Assembly (NCBI RefSeq): GCF_003628535.1
Contig: NZ_RBCI01000011.1
Location: 1-64,000 of the forward strand
Direction: 5' to 3'
From: Flavisolibacter nicotianae
GTDB lineage: Bacteria; Bacteroidota; Bacteroidia; Chitinophagales; Chitinophagaceae
Length of the DNA stretch: 64,000 bases
The translations under genes were made by a program, and so were the position numbers. This document shows positions 32,158 to 40,118 of the stretch, piece after piece. The notes under the pieces were generated by a model that saw nothing but the letters and a program-made list of their open reading frames with translations, was not told the DNA's origin and ran no database searches. Position 1 is the stretch's first letter. Each line of letters starts with the position of its first letter.

Positions 32158-32652
32158 ATGTTCAACAATATTAGCTGGCAAGGCTACTGGATAACTATTG
32201 CCCTACTTACAGCAGGTTATTACCTGGTTATTTACCTGCTCTACTTCAGAAAGGATTTTTCAATTGAGTGGAGAAAAGACTCAAAGCGCAATGAGGAAAG
32301 TCCTTTCCTTTCAACATCCCCAGACAGCGCTGTTTCGTTTTCCGACGCTGTTCAGCAATCTTCTCTGTTCGACAATTTCGAAGAATTTCAACGTCCGTCG
32401 GCCGACACCATCGAACATGCTGTTTATACTTGCATGGACGAAATCAATGCCTACTTGGAAGAGGCAAAGCGAAGCAAATGCATCAAAGAAGAGATGCTAT
32501 ACGCTTTGTATTCTATCCTAAAAAAATTTCCTGCAATCTCGACTTCAGAATACAAAGAGTCAGTGACAAACGTAATTGTCAACCAGTGCGAATATCTGTG
32601 TTCCGTTCACTTGAATGCTGATGATGTGGTGCGTGTGTGGGTTGGATGGTGA
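32158..32652 (+). CDS. Membrane-anchored protein at the head of the tra operon
   Basis: 164 residues: one membrane helix near the N-terminus (about 10-28, I-A-L-L-T-A-G-Y-Y-L-V-I-Y-L-L-Y-F) and a soluble helical part with acidic and Ser-rich stretches. No named family is recognised, but a protein of this layout is common immediately upstream of traE in Bacteroidota conjugative elements. It is separated from traE by a large hairpin at 32662-32705, so its expression may be uncoupled from the rest of the operon. Confidence 0.6.
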   Translation: MFNNISWQGYWITIALLTAGYYLVIYLLYFRKDFSIEWRKDSKRNEESPFLSTSPDSAVSFSDAVQQSSLFDNFEEFQRPSADTIEHAVYTCMDEINAYLEEAKRSKCIKEEMLYALYSILKKFPAISTSEYKESVTNVIVNQCEYLCSVHLNADDVVRVWVGW

Positions 32653-32661
32653 ACTTGGAGC

Positions 32662-32705
32662 TACTCCCTGGCCCTGCCCCGTAAGGTGGGGCCACTAAGG
32701 GAGTA
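32662..32705 (+). promoter_or_regulatory. Long intergenic hairpin upstream of traE
   Basis: tactccc (32662-32668) pairs with gggagta (32699-32705) and tggccc (32669-32674) with gggcca (32689-32694), with a four-base bulge on the 3' side and an inner stem possible (gcccc/ggggc). There is no T-run, so it is more likely a processing, stability or translational control element than a terminator. Confidence 0.5.
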
Positions 32706-32740
32706 TTCTGGAAATTGAAATCTGTTATTTATCAAAAAGC

Positions 32741-33079
32741 ATGAATATGAAAAATGTGAGAAAGATTTTTTTGAAGAAAAATAGTTGGAAACGCCCCGTA
32801 TTGTTTGGTGCCATGTTCCTTTTGCAAGCTGCGGTTTACGCTCAAGATGGCAACGCCGGTATAAACGAAGCTAACACAAAAGTGCGTTCTTACTTTGCTT
32901 CAGGCACAAACCTGATGTATGCCGTTGGTGCCATCGTCGGCCTAATCGGTGCCGTAAAGGTTTATCAAAAATGGAACAGCGGTGACCATGATACGGGCAA
33001 AGTAGCGGCAGCCTGGTTTGGAAGCTGTGTGTTCCTCGTTGTTGTGGCTACTGTGATCAGAAGTTTCTTTGGTGTGTAA
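32741..33079 (+). CDS. traE: Conjugative transposon protein TraE (DUF4134)
   Basis: 112-residue membrane protein of the Bacteroides tra system. A positively charged N-terminus leads into a signal-like hydrophobic segment (about 17-35, ending A-Q-D-G). Two membrane helices follow (about 58-76 and 88-108), with the conserved V-G-A-I-V-G-L-I-G-A-V-K-V-Y-Q-K-W stretch. DUF4134 proteins are small pilus- or channel-associated components, comparable in place to VirB2. Followed after 11 nt by traF. Two ATGs (32741 and 32747) are possible starts. Confidence 0.88.
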   Translation: MNMKNVRKIFLKKNSWKRPVLFGAMFLLQAAVYAQDGNAGINEANTKVRSYFASGTNLMYAVGAIVGLIGAVKVYQKWNSGDHDTGKVAAAWFGSCVFLVVVATVIRSFFGV

Positions 33080-33090
33080 AGCTTTAGCCG

Positions 33091-33402
33091 GTGTCAGTTG
33101 TTTACAATATCAACAAGAACATCAACAAGCCGGTTGAATTCAAAGGCTTGAAAGCACAGTACATCTGGTATTTGGGTGGAGGTCTGTTAGTTCTGCTCGT
33201 TCTTTTCGCTTTCTTGTATATCTGTGGTGTTAATCCTTTTATTTGTTTGGGCCTGATTTTACTCTTGGGCGCAGGACTTTTTATCCACATTTATGGCCTT
33301 AGTCACAAATACGGCGAACATGGAATGATGAAAAAAATAGCCAAAAAAGGAGTGCCCACCATTTTAAAAGCCTACAGTCGGAAATACTTCCTTGTAAAGT
33401 GA
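33091..33402 (+). CDS. traF: Conjugative transposon protein TraF (DUF4133)
   Basis: 103 residues starting at GTG 33091. Family pattern: N-terminal soluble segment with I-N-K-P-V-E-F-K-G-L-K-A-Q-Y-I, two adjacent membrane helices (about 27-70), and a basic C-terminus. DUF4133/TraF corresponds in position and size to VirB3-type channel proteins that pair with the VirB4 ATPase, here encoded next (traG). The spacing of 18 nt to traG supports a single transcript. Confidence 0.88.
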   Translation: MSVVYNINKNINKPVEFKGLKAQYIWYLGGGLLVLLVLFAFLYICGVNPFICLGLILLLGAGLFIHIYGLSHKYGEHGMMKKIAKKGVPTILKAYSRKYFLVK

Positions 33403-33420
33403 AATAGTCAAAACTTAAAA

Positions 33421-35892
33421 GTGATGGAAAGGTTGTTATATGAGATGCTTCCTATCATGGAGGTCGAGCATAATGCTATCCTGTCAAAGCATGGGGACAT
33501 TACAATTGGCTTCAAAGTAAGCCTACCGGAACTGTTTACTTTGTCCGATAGAGATTTCGAAGGGCTCCACCAGGCTTGGGTAAAGGCTATCAAGGTTCTT
33601 CCTAAGCATAGCATTTTTCACAAACAAGATTGGTTTATACAATCGAAGTACCGGCCTGACTTCTCCAAAGATGACAAAAGCTTCCTTTCTCTTAGTAGCG
33701 AACGTTTTTTCAACGAACGGCCATTCCTGGAACATACGTGTTACCTGTTTCTCACAAAGAAGGCATCGGGTAGAAAATCGGTGAATTCGCTTTTGTCAAA
33801 TCTTCTTCGCAGAAGCATTGTGCCGGAGCAAGCGATTAAGCAGCATTTTCTTCAGGATTTTCAGGACGCCTGTGGCCAATTCAAGCAGATTGTGGAGGAT
33901 AGCGGGTTTGTAAAGTTGCAACGCCTAACGAACAAAGAGCTTTTTAGTTTGGAGAACAAGGCCGGTGCGGTTGAGCGGTACTGCTTTTTGCTCCCCGATG
34001 AAAAGGAAGTTGCCATCAAAGACATTGTGCTAAAGGACGAGGTAAAAATAGGTGACCAACACGTACAGTACTATACGCTTTCGGATGCACAGGAGTTGCC
34101 GGCATTCTGTGGCTCTCGCATCAATTATGACCGTTATTCAACAGACCGGACGAAATTCTCCATTGGTTTTACGTCGCCGCTTGGACAGTTGCTGCCCTGT
34201 AACCACATTTTTCACCAATACATTTTTGTGGAGGATGCTGCAAAAACGATAAACAAGTTCGAAAGCAAACGGCTTCGGCTCCAGTCGCTGGCGGCTTATT
34301 CAAGGGAGAACGCCATTGTGAAGGATGCAATCAACGAATTTTTGAATGAAGCTTTATCCGGGCAGCGTTTACCAGTGAAGGCACACTTTAATGTAACGGT
34401 TTGGACAGATAAAAAAGAGGAGTTGAAGGACCTCAAGAACCTGGTGTCAAGTGCCATGGCCCAGATGGATGCAGTTCCGAAGCAGGAAGTGGATGGAGCT
34501 GCGCAAATCCACTGGGCTGGCATACCAGGGAATGAAGCGGAATTTCCGATGAACGACACCTTTGACACCTTTGTGGAGCAGGCTTGTTGCTTTCTGAACA
34601 TGGAAACGGCTTACCAGTCTTCACTTTCACTCATTGGACTTCGCTTGGGAGACAGGCTGACCGGCAAACCCGTTCATGTTGATATATCGGATGAACCGAT
34701 GCAAAAAGGCATTTGCACAAACCGGAACAAATTCATTTTAGGTCCCAGCGGCAGCGGTAAATCCTTCTTCACCAATCACATGGTCCGTTCTTATTACGAG
34801 CAAGGAACGCATATCGTTCTGGTGGATGTAGGCCATTCCTATAAAGGGCTGTGTGATTTGGTGGAAGGATACTATTTCACTTACGATGAAAAGAATCCCA
34901 TCAGGTTCAATCCCTTTTATATCGAAGAAGGTGATTTGCTGGACACAGAGAAAAAGGAAAGCATCAAAACGCTGTTACTGGCTCTTTGGAAAAAAGACAA
35001 CGAAAACTACAACCGGAGCGAGTACGTAGCACTTTCCAACGCTTTGCAGCTCTATTACAAGCATCTTGACAATAACGAGGGAGTTTTTCCCTGTTTCAAT
35101 ACTTTTTACGATTTCCTGCAAACCCAGTTCGTAGAAATCTTGAAAGAGGACAAGGTAAAGGAAAAGGATTTTGACATTTCGAACTTCCTCTACGTGTTGC
35201 GGCCTTACTACAAAGGTGGTGAGTTCGATTACCTGCTGAATGCCTCGGCAAATCTTGACCTGTTAAGGCAGCCATTTATTGTCTTCGAGCTGGACAACAT
35301 CAAGGACCATCCCATACTTTTTCCGGTGGTGACCATTATAATCATGGAAGTGTTTATTTCTAAAATGCGGAACCTGAAAGGTGTTCGGAAAATGATATTG
35401 ATTGAAGAAGCATGGAAGGCTATTGCGAGGGAAGGAATGGCGGAGTACATCAAATACCTGTTCAAAACGGTTCGAAAGTTCTTTGGTGAAGCCATCGTGG
35501 TGACACAGGAAGTAGAAGATATTATTTCATCACCGGTGGTGAAGCAAGCTATTATCAACAACGCCGATTGCAAAATCCTGTTGGACCAGTCGAAGTACCA
35601 GAACAAATTTGACCAAATTCAGGAATTACTGGGTTTGACAGATAAAGAAAAGGCATTGGTGCTCTCCGTCAATAAGGCAAACGACGTAACAAAACGGTAC
35701 AAAGAAGTCTTTATTTCTCTTGGTGGAGTTCTTTCAAAAGTTTATCGTACGGAAGTGTCTTTGGAAGAATATTTGACGTACACTACCGAGGAAAAAGAGA
35801 AAATTAAAGTGGCTGCTTACGCTAAAAAATGGGGAAGTATGCGAAAGGGAATTGCAGTTCTTGCAGAGGAAATGAAAAACTCCAAATTCTAA
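33421..35892 (+). CDS. traG: Conjugative transfer ATPase TraG (VirB4 family)
   Basis: 823-residue VirB4-type ATPase that powers assembly and operation of the conjugation channel at the inner membrane. The N-terminal half (about 1-400) is the membrane-associated VirB4 domain. Walker A G-P-S-G-S-G-K-S-F is at 441-449 and Walker B M-I-L-I-E-E-A-W near 657-664. Later motifs include V-T-Q-E-V-E-D-I and L-L-D-Q-S-K-Y. The length is normal and the frame intact. Despite the shared letter, this is not the coupling protein, which is mobC at 2984-4951. Confidence 0.93.
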   Translation: MMERLLYEMLPIMEVEHNAILSKHGDITIGFKVSLPELFTLSDRDFEGLHQAWVKAIKVLPKHSIFHKQDWFIQSKYRPDFSKDDKSFLSLSSERFFNERPFLEHTCYLFLTKKASGRKSVNSLLSNLLRRSIVPEQAIKQHFLQDFQDACGQFKQIVEDSGFVKLQRLTNKELFSLENKAGAVERYCFLLPDEKEVAIKDIVLKDEVKIGDQHVQYYTLSDAQELPAFCGSRINYDRYSTDRTKFSIGFTSPLGQLLPCNHIFHQYIFVEDAAKTINKFESKRLRLQSLAAYSRENAIVKDAINEFLNEALSGQRLPVKAHFNVTVWTDKKEELKDLKNLVSSAMAQMDAVPKQEVDGAAQIHWAGIPGNEAEFPMNDTFDTFVEQACCFLNMETAYQSSLSLIGLRLGDRLTGKPVHVDISDEPMQKGICTNRNKFILGPSGSGKSFFTNHMVRSYYEQGTHIVLVDVGHSYKGLCDLVEGYYFTYDEKNPIRFNPFYIEEGDLLDTEKKESIKTLLLALWKKDNENYNRSEYVALSNALQLYYKHLDNNEGVFPCFNTFYDFLQTQFVEILKEDKVKEKDFDISNFLYVLRPYYKGGEFDYLLNASANLDLLRQPFIVFELDNIKDHPILFPVVTIIIMEVFISKMRNLKGVRKMILIEEAWKAIAREGMAEYIKYLFKTVRKFFGEAIVVTQEVEDIISSPVVKQAIINNADCKILLDQSKYQNKFDQIQELLGLTDKEKALVLSVNKANDVTKRYKEVFISLGGVLSKVYRTEVSLEEYLTYTTEEKEKIKVAAYAKKWGSMRKGIAVLAEEMKNSKF

Positions 35893-35916
35893 TTCAATCA
35901 TATAAAATTCTGGTTT

Positions 35917-36309
35917 ATGAAACTTGGTTTTTTGTCTTTGCTCGTCATCCCGGTTGTTCTCTCTTGTGGAAATACAAGCAGCCAACTGCCTGGAAGAACC
36001 GTTGAAGGAAACTATGTGGCGCAATCGAAGAGTGAGTTTAGCGTTGCCGATGATACGCTTTCCATCAACGCCATTGCAGGCCAGCAATCAATGTACTCTA
36101 TTAAAAGGAGCGTTAGTTACCAAAGAGTAACAGAGAAAGGAACCAGGCCGAAGGAGTCAAAGCAGGAGTTTGCCACTGCGATTTGGGAGCCCCAGAGCAG
36201 CCAGCTGAAAGAGCAAAAACATGGGAGAGTGTATTCCCTATCGGCCGACGGCAGTCAACTGATGATTGGAACAATGATTTATACAAAAATCCTTCCTGGT
36301 AAGGGATAA
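35917..36309 (+). CDS. Small lipoprotein in the tra operon
   Basis: 130-residue lipoprotein with lipobox V-L-S-C at residue 17, followed by a polar beta-rich domain containing G-N-Y-V-A-Q-S-K-S-E-F-S-V-A-D-D-T-L. It belongs to no family I can name. The position between traG and traI is constant in several related tra operons as I recall them, which suggests an envelope role such as lipoprotein partner of the channel (VirB7-like). That assignment is inference from place and lipobox only. Confidence 0.6.
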   Translation: MKLGFLSLLVIPVVLSCGNTSSQLPGRTVEGNYVAQSKSEFSVADDTLSINAIAGQQSMYSIKRSVSYQRVTEKGTRPKESKQEFATAIWEPQSSQLKEQKHGRVYSLSADGSQLMIGTMIYTKILPGKG

Positions 36310-36316
36310 GAAATTT

Positions 36317-36991
36317 ATGAAAAAGGTGAGATTGATACTGTGCGTTGTGATTATTGCAATTTCATGTCCGCAGAGCCGGTTGCTAGCTCAAGACCCGATA
36401 ACTGTCATTATTCAGCAAGGGATTAAAAAGGTGATTATTGCCGTTGACTTAAAAATTCAGCGACTGCAAAACCGGGTAATCTGGTTGCAAAATGCACAGA
36501 AAGCGGTGGAGAATACCATGTCGAAACTTCGCCTGGACGAAATTTCAGATTGGGTGGAAAAGCAGCGTAATCTGTACCGGGACTACTTCGAGGAGCTTTG
36601 GAAGGTGAAGGATCTCGTGAGCTATTATCATAAGGTGAGAGACGTCACAAGCCGGCAAATCCTGTTGGTAAAGGAATATAAACGTGCCTGGAATGGTATA
36701 CAGCAGGACAAGCATTTTACGCCTGAAGAGGTAACATACATGGGAAAAGTCTATTCGGGCATTATGGCAGAGAGCTTGAAGAACTTAGAACAGGTGATTT
36801 TGGTTATTCAATCATTCTCACTTCAGGTGACAGATGCAAAACGCATGGAGTTAATTAATGCGGCTTCAGATGCCATGCAACAGAATTACACTGACTTGAA
36901 AGCTTTCAATTTTCAAAATGTTCTACTTTCCCTCCAGAGAGCGAAAGACGCAGAGGAAATAGCAGCAGTCAGAAGGCTATACGGAATGTAA
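36317..36991 (+). CDS. traI: Conjugal transfer protein TraI (DUF4141-like)
   Basis: 224-residue secreted helical protein: signal peptide (about 1-25) then long amphipathic helices. Typical segments are L-L-V-K-E-Y-K-R-A-W near 117-126 and the F-T-P-E-E-V-T-Y-M-G-K-V turn. TraI of Bacteroides conjugative transposons is a periplasmic component of unknown structure, often compared with VirB5 minor pilins. It is the first of three tandem proteins of this type; this copy has the clearest resemblance. Confidence 0.75.
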   Translation: MKKVRLILCVVIIAISCPQSRLLAQDPITVIIQQGIKKVIIAVDLKIQRLQNRVIWLQNAQKAVENTMSKLRLDEISDWVEKQRNLYRDYFEELWKVKDLVSYYHKVRDVTSRQILLVKEYKRAWNGIQQDKHFTPEEVTYMGKVYSGIMAESLKNLEQVILVIQSFSLQVTDAKRMELINAASDAMQQNYTDLKAFNFQNVLLSLQRAKDAEEIAAVRRLYGM

Positions 36992-37018
36992 TTGTTTACT
37001 TACAAAACGTGAAAGACA

Positions 37019-37651
37019 ATGAAAAAGGTCATGGCTGCCATGGCAGTGCTTTGTATTGCCCTAGGCGCAAGCGCTCAAACTTGGGACGAGTGGTTTCGCC
37101 AGAAGAAAACGCAAATCAAGTATTTGGTGGAACAGTTATCTGCTTTGCGAATCTATGGTAGCGCTGTAAAGAAGGGCTATGACTTGGCAAATAGTGGTTT
37201 GCAGACTATCGGCCACCTAAAAGAGAGTGATTTGGCCCTCCATCAGGAACATTTTACCTCTTTGCTCCAGGTAAAGGAAGGTGTAAAGGACAGCAAAGTA
37301 TTGCAACGTATGAATTCGTTACAAACTGCAATCCAACGTATAAATACTGAATGTAGAAAGCGGTTATTAAATGACGGTGAGTTTACAACTGACGAGAAAG
37401 GATATTTCGCCAAGGTTTTGAATAATGTGATGAAAGAGAGTACGGCTATAGGACAGGAGGCGGTATTGCTCACGTCTGACGGTAACTATCAAATGGCGGA
37501 TGACGAAAGGCTGAAGCGGCTCCAGGCTTTGCTGATAAGCACCGAGGATCTGTATGTTTTCCTAAGACAATTTAGAAACAACTTGGCAACAATGGCGCTG
37601 AACAGGATGAGGGAGCAAATCGATGCACAAAGACTAAGGTCGCTTTATTGA
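37019..37651 (+). CDS. TraI-like protein, second tandem copy
   Basis: 210 residues with signal peptide (about 1-20, G-A-S-A-Q) and a helical body. It resembles the neighbouring TraI proteins in length, signal, helix pattern and a C-terminal M-A-D-D-E-R-L-K-R-L-Q segment that matches M-S-D-D-E-R-L in the third copy. Direct sequence similarity to the first copy is low, so these are old duplicates or functionally distinct. Probably periplasmic. Confidence 0.65.
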   Translation: MKKVMAAMAVLCIALGASAQTWDEWFRQKKTQIKYLVEQLSALRIYGSAVKKGYDLANSGLQTIGHLKESDLALHQEHFTSLLQVKEGVKDSKVLQRMNSLQTAIQRINTECRKRLLNDGEFTTDEKGYFAKVLNNVMKESTAIGQEAVLLTSDGNYQMADDERLKRLQALLISTEDLYVFLRQFRNNLATMALNRMREQIDAQRLRSLY

Positions 37652-37669
37652 GCAATTCAAATGTGATGT

Positions 37670-38305
37670 ATGAAAAAGTGTGTTGTTGGTTTATTTATGA
37701 TGTTCACGATGTTTCTTTCAAGGGAAGCACACAGCCAGGCCCAAGAAGTGCAACAGCTGCTTTTAAACGTTGAGAAGCTGGCGCAGCTTAAGAATATTTT
37801 AGAAGACCTGAAAAAAGGTTATGAAATCGTTTCTCAAGGATACTCGACCATCAAGAACCTGTCACAAGGAAACTTCAACATCCATGAAGCCTTTCTTGAC
37901 GGTTTATTAGAGGTAAGTTCCGCGGTACGAAACTACAGGCGCATCACGGATATCGTTAGCGCACAAATAAGCCTGGTGAAAGAGTACAAAGCAGCTTATC
38001 GTCGTTTCGCCAGCAGTGGTTTTTTCTCTGTCGAAGAGCTGACGTATATGAAAACTGTCTTTGAAAATCTTTTCAACCAAAGCGTCAAAAATATAGAAGC
38101 GCTGATTATGGTAATTACAGACGGAAAGCTCCGTATGTCTGATGATGAGCGGTTGACATCAATCGACGCCATCTGGAAAGAAGCTTCCGACCAGTTAACC
38201 TTTCTTCGGCATTTCAATCAAGATACAAAATTGCTGGCCCTCCAGCGGGCAAAGGCATCAGCAGATGCACAATTGCAAAAGAAACTTTTCTCCATCAACA
38301 AGTAA
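37670..38305 (+). CDS. TraI-like protein, third tandem copy
   Basis: 211 residues; signal peptide (about 1-24) then helices with I-S-L-V-K-E-Y-K-A-A-Y and F-S-V-E-E-L-T-Y-M-K-T-V, which align with L-V-K-E-Y-K-R-A-W and F-T-P-E-E-V-T-Y-M-G-K-V in the first copy. This is therefore a genuine paralogue. It lies 18 nt after the second copy and 9 nt before traJ. Three copies could form a hetero-oligomer or tip complex. Confidence 0.7.
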   Translation: MKKCVVGLFMMFTMFLSREAHSQAQEVQQLLLNVEKLAQLKNILEDLKKGYEIVSQGYSTIKNLSQGNFNIHEAFLDGLLEVSSAVRNYRRITDIVSAQISLVKEYKAAYRRFASSGFFSVEELTYMKTVFENLFNQSVKNIEALIMVITDGKLRMSDDERLTSIDAIWKEASDQLTFLRHFNQDTKLLALQRAKASADAQLQKKLFSINK

Positions 38306-38314
38306 GTAGACAAT

Positions 38315-39499
38315 ATGAAAATATATGTAAAAGCTGTGCTTAGCATAGCTGCAGGGATGTTTTTGCCCCAACTAAGTCAGGCGCAAGGGATTGCCAATGA
38401 AATCGGTGGGCTTCAGAAGGTGTTGGAACAACTCTATGACGAGATGCTGCCGCTTTGCAGCCAGTTAATAGGGGTGGGGAGGGGCATAGCTGGGTTTGCT
38501 GCCACCTGGTACATTGCCTCCCGTGTTTGGGGCCATATTTCCAGAGCGGAACCAATAGACTTCTATCCTTTGTTTCGCCCCTTTGTGATTGGCTTTGCTG
38601 TTATCATCTTTCCTTCTGTCATATCTCTCATTAATGGCGTCATGAAGCCCACAGTCACAGCTACAGGTGCTATGGTCACCAACTCGGACAAATCGATTGC
38701 TGTTTTGCTGAAACAAAAAGAGGAGGCTATTAAGCAAACCACCGTTTGGCAGATGTACGTTGGTGAGACAGGTAGCGGGGACAGGGATAAATGGTACAAG
38801 TACACCCACCCAGATGACCCTACTGGTGACAATGAAGGTTGGATAGAGTCCATTGGCAATGACGTGAAATTTGCCATGGCAAAGGCATCTTACAATTTCC
38901 GCAACTCCATCAAAGAATGGCTAAGTGAAGTGTTGCACATTCTATACATGGCAGCAGCCCTCTGCATCAACACCATACGAACCTTTTACATGATTGTTCT
39001 CGCTATTCTTGGCCCTCTCGCTTTTGGAATGGCAGTATTTGATGGTTTTGGGCATACGCTGACCGTCTGGATAGCTCGCTATATCAATATTTTTCTATGG
39101 CTCCCTGTGGCCAACATCTTTGGTTCCATTATCGGCAAGGTGCAGGAAAAAATGATCGCCATGGACATTCAGGAAATCAGTTCCACCGGTGACACTTTTT
39201 TCTCCTCTGCCGACACTGCCTACCTCATTTTCATGATTATTGGCATCATCGGCTACTTCACTGTACCGTCAGTAGCCAACTATATAGTTCATGCAGGAGG
39301 TGGTAATGCTCTTTTGCAGAAGGTGAATTCTGTCTTCAGTTCTTCTGCTACCTCTTCGGCACAGACGGTTTTGCAAGGCGGAGCCTCAATGGTGAAAGAT
39401 ATTTATGGCAATGTGCCGGCCGTTATAAACTCCGGCATGGCTACAGGAAGTGCCGTTAGCAACTATTTCAAAGATAAAATCAGCGGAGGTAAAGAGTAA
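38315..39499 (+). CDS. traJ: Conjugative transposon protein TraJ (VirB6-like)
   Basis: 394-residue polytopic inner-membrane protein with a signal-like start, a periplasmic loop (about 120-205), and a cluster of helices (about 210-345). Conserved pieces are L-G-P-L-A-F-G-M-A-V-F-D-G-F and I-A-R-Y-I-N-I-F-L-W-L-P-V-A-N-I-F. TraJ is the VirB6-type channel component of the Bacteroides system. The stop overlaps the traK start (TAATG), a sign of translational coupling. Length is typical. Confidence 0.9.
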   Translation: MKIYVKAVLSIAAGMFLPQLSQAQGIANEIGGLQKVLEQLYDEMLPLCSQLIGVGRGIAGFAATWYIASRVWGHISRAEPIDFYPLFRPFVIGFAVIIFPSVISLINGVMKPTVTATGAMVTNSDKSIAVLLKQKEEAIKQTTVWQMYVGETGSGDRDKWYKYTHPDDPTGDNEGWIESIGNDVKFAMAKASYNFRNSIKEWLSEVLHILYMAAALCINTIRTFYMIVLAILGPLAFGMAVFDGFGHTLTVWIARYINIFLWLPVANIFGSIIGKVQEKMIAMDIQEISSTGDTFFSSADTAYLIFMIIGIIGYFTVPSVANYIVHAGGGNALLQKVNSVFSSSATSSAQTVLQGGASMVKDIYGNVPAVINSGMATGSAVSNYFKDKISGGKE

Positions 39500-40116
39500 T
39501 GTTTCAGAAAGCAAAGAATATAGATACCGCCTTTCGACAGGTTCGGCTCTTTTCTGTCACCATTATTGTTTGTGTGGTTGGACTGGCCGGTTTTGTAACG
39601 TACAAAAGCTACCACTTGGCAGATAACATTCAATCGCACATATATGTGCTGGCGAACGGAAAGGCCATTGAAGCTTTTGCAAGTGACCGTAAGGAAAACA
39701 TTCCAGTTGAAGCAAGAGACCATGTGCGTACGTTTCACCAGTGGTTCTTTACACTGGCTCCGGACGAAAAAGCCATTCAAACGAATATCACGAGAGCATT
39801 GTATTTGGCCGATGGCTCTGCCAAGAGCATCTATGAGAGCCTGAAGGAAAACAACTACTACACCGGCATCATTACGGGTAATGTTAGCCAGGAAGTGACG
39901 GTGGATAGTGTTTCTCTCAACCTTGACGTAGCGCCTTATTCTTTCCGGTGCTGGGCAACGCAGCGGATTACCCGGCCAAGTGCAATCACCATGCGCTCCC
40001 TGGTAACAGAAGGGTTTCTGCGGTCGATTACGAGGTCTGACAACAATCCTCATGGCTTCCTGATTGAAAAATGGCGCATCCTCGACAATCATGACCTCAA
40101 AACAGAAAAACGATAG
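39499..40116 (+). CDS. traK: Conjugative transposon protein TraK (VirB8-like)
   Basis: 205 residues: short cytoplasmic N-terminus, one membrane helix (about 18-38, T-I-I-V-C-V-V-G-L-A-G-F-V-T-Y), then a periplasmic NTF2-like domain. It shows family segments R-T-F-H-Q-W-F-F-T-L-A-P-D-E-K-A-I and C-W-A-T-Q-R-I-T-R-P. TraK is a VirB8-type scaffold linking inner and outer parts of the channel. The start is overlapped by the traJ stop, and traM follows after 2 nt. Confidence 0.9.
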   Translation: MFQKAKNIDTAFRQVRLFSVTIIVCVVGLAGFVTYKSYHLADNIQSHIYVLANGKAIEAFASDRKENIPVEARDHVRTFHQWFFTLAPDEKAIQTNITRALYLADGSAKSIYESLKENNYYTGIITGNVSQEVTVDSVSLNLDVAPYSFRCWATQRITRPSAITMRSLVTEGFLRSITRSDNNPHGFLIEKWRILDNHDLKTEKR

Positions 40117-40118
40117 CC

